The notes under the pieces: model-generated
Database searches by the model: none
The model's input: the letters and a program-made list of their open reading frames with translations, nothing else
What the model was told of the DNA's origin: nothing
In this document: positions 35,401-35,849 of the stretch, in pieces
Position numbering within the stretch: position 1 is the stretch's first letter
Layout: each line of letters begins with the position of its first letter
Program-made: the position numbers and the translations under genes
Source of the DNA: Acetobacteraceae bacterium
Lineage (GTDB): Bacteria; Pseudomonadota; Alphaproteobacteria; Acetobacterales; Acetobacteraceae
DNA: 35,849 bases
Direction: 5' to 3'
Assembly: GCA_030041375.1 (NCBI GenBank)
Contig: JASHOA010000016.1
Span: forward strand, 1 to 35,849

Positions 35401-35849
35401 TCAGGTGCCGAGATTGACCACCTGTACCCGCCGGTTCTTGGGCTCATCCGTGTTCGGCGGTGTCGGCACCAAGAGGCCCTGCTCGCCCATCCCGATCGTT
35501 TCCAGCCGCGCGGGCGAGATGCTGAACTTCTGTTCGAGATAGGCGGCTACCGCATCCGCCCGTTGTTGCGAAAGCGTCAGGTTGTACGAGGCGCTGCCCA
35601 CGGTGTCAGTATGCCCTTCGATGCGGAAGCGGTAGGCGGCAAGCTGCTGGCTGCTCAGCGCCTCGCCGAGCGAATCGAGCGTTTGCCGCGCCGCCGGGGT
35701 GAGGGCTGCGGAATCGGTGGCGAATTCGACATTCAGATTGACCGACGGCGCCGCGGGGGTCGTTGCAGCCTGGGTGGCGGCCGGAGCCGGCGCCGGCTGA
35801 GGCGCCGGGGCGGCGTTCGTCGCCGGCGTCGCCATAGCGGGTGCGGCCG
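35401..35849 (-). CDS. OmpA family protein, C-terminal part (cut by window edge)
   Basis: The visible part is an Ala/Pro-rich linker followed by a complete OmpA-like peptidoglycan-binding domain of about 105 residues. Its motifs are V-E-F-A-T-D-S-A-A-L-T-P, I-E-G-H-T-D-T-V-G, N-L-T-L-S-Q-Q-R-A-D-A-V and N-R-R-V-Q-V, with the Asp and Arg that hold diaminopimelate. An in-frame ATG at 35835 exists, but the codons before it (A-A-P-A) continue the same linker, so the true start and any signal peptide or lipobox lie beyond the window. Its stop is 14 bp upstream of the GTG of the metallopeptidase, making a two-gene envelope operon. Confidence 0.9.
   Translation of the reverse strand, partial: AAPAMATPATNAAPAPQPAPAPAATQAATTPAAPSVNLNVEFATDSAALTPAARQTLDSLGEALSSQQLAAYRFRIEGHTDTVGSASYNLTLSQQRADAVAAYLEQKFSISPARLETIGMGEQGLLVPTPPNTDEPKNRRVQVVNLGT

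Overview
The window comes from a GC-rich Gram-negative bacterium, most likely an alphaproteobacterium of the Acetobacteraceae or a near relative. The grounds are its codon bias, a stand-alone glutamyl-Q tRNA(Asp) synthetase, a cobalamin-dependent class II ribonucleotide reductase, a D-3-hydroxybutyrate dehydrogenase beside a patatin, and a filamentous-haemagglutinin exoprotein next to a CHAT lipoprotein. The family assignment is inference. No rRNA, tRNA, CRISPR array or replication origin was seen.

Bases 1-16530 are mostly housekeeping and metabolic genes. They start with the tail of an IS transposase and a palindromic repeat cluster, followed by an EntS-type MFS exporter (-). A patatin (-) and 3-hydroxybutyrate dehydrogenase (+) are divergent. 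Class II NrdJ (-), a small orphan gene (-), a three-domain aminopeptidase P (-), a DUF1127 protein (+) and a degenerate HtrA-like protein (-) follow. A minus-strand run of gluQ-rs and two tandem class I aminotransferases comes next, then two overlapping paralogous carboxylesterases (+) and an HNH endonuclease (+).

Bases 16531-28666 form a plus-strand surface locus. A very large (about 2717 aa) repeat-rich TPS-domain exoprotein is followed after 2 nt by a TPR-CHAT lipoprotein with an intact His/Cys dyad, and then by an O-methyltransferase. The two partners are probably co-expressed. No TpsB transporter is present in the window.

Bases 28667-30142 are an accessory island: a third copy of the 52-bp palindromic repeat, an ISAs1 transposase remnant ending exactly at that repeat, and a lower-GC gene of 239 aa. 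This protein matches the catalytic signature of Burkholderia lethal factor 1 / CNF1-type glutamine deamidases (LPW, FFT, L-x-G-C, and His 15 residues after Cys). I regard it as the most notable object in the window: a candidate deamidase toxin or effector.

Bases 30143-35849 hold an acyl-CoA synthetase (-), a membrane Ser/Thr kinase with a Pro/Ala linker and a C-terminal DUF4384-like domain (+), a convergent overlapping membrane protein with an HELSH zinc motif (-), and the C-terminal part of an OmpA-family protein (-). The last three look like a cell-envelope signalling group.

Three copies of a dispersed palindromic element (two of 103 bp, one short) lie at gene 3' ends. Two of them supply or enter the end of the neighbouring coding sequence.
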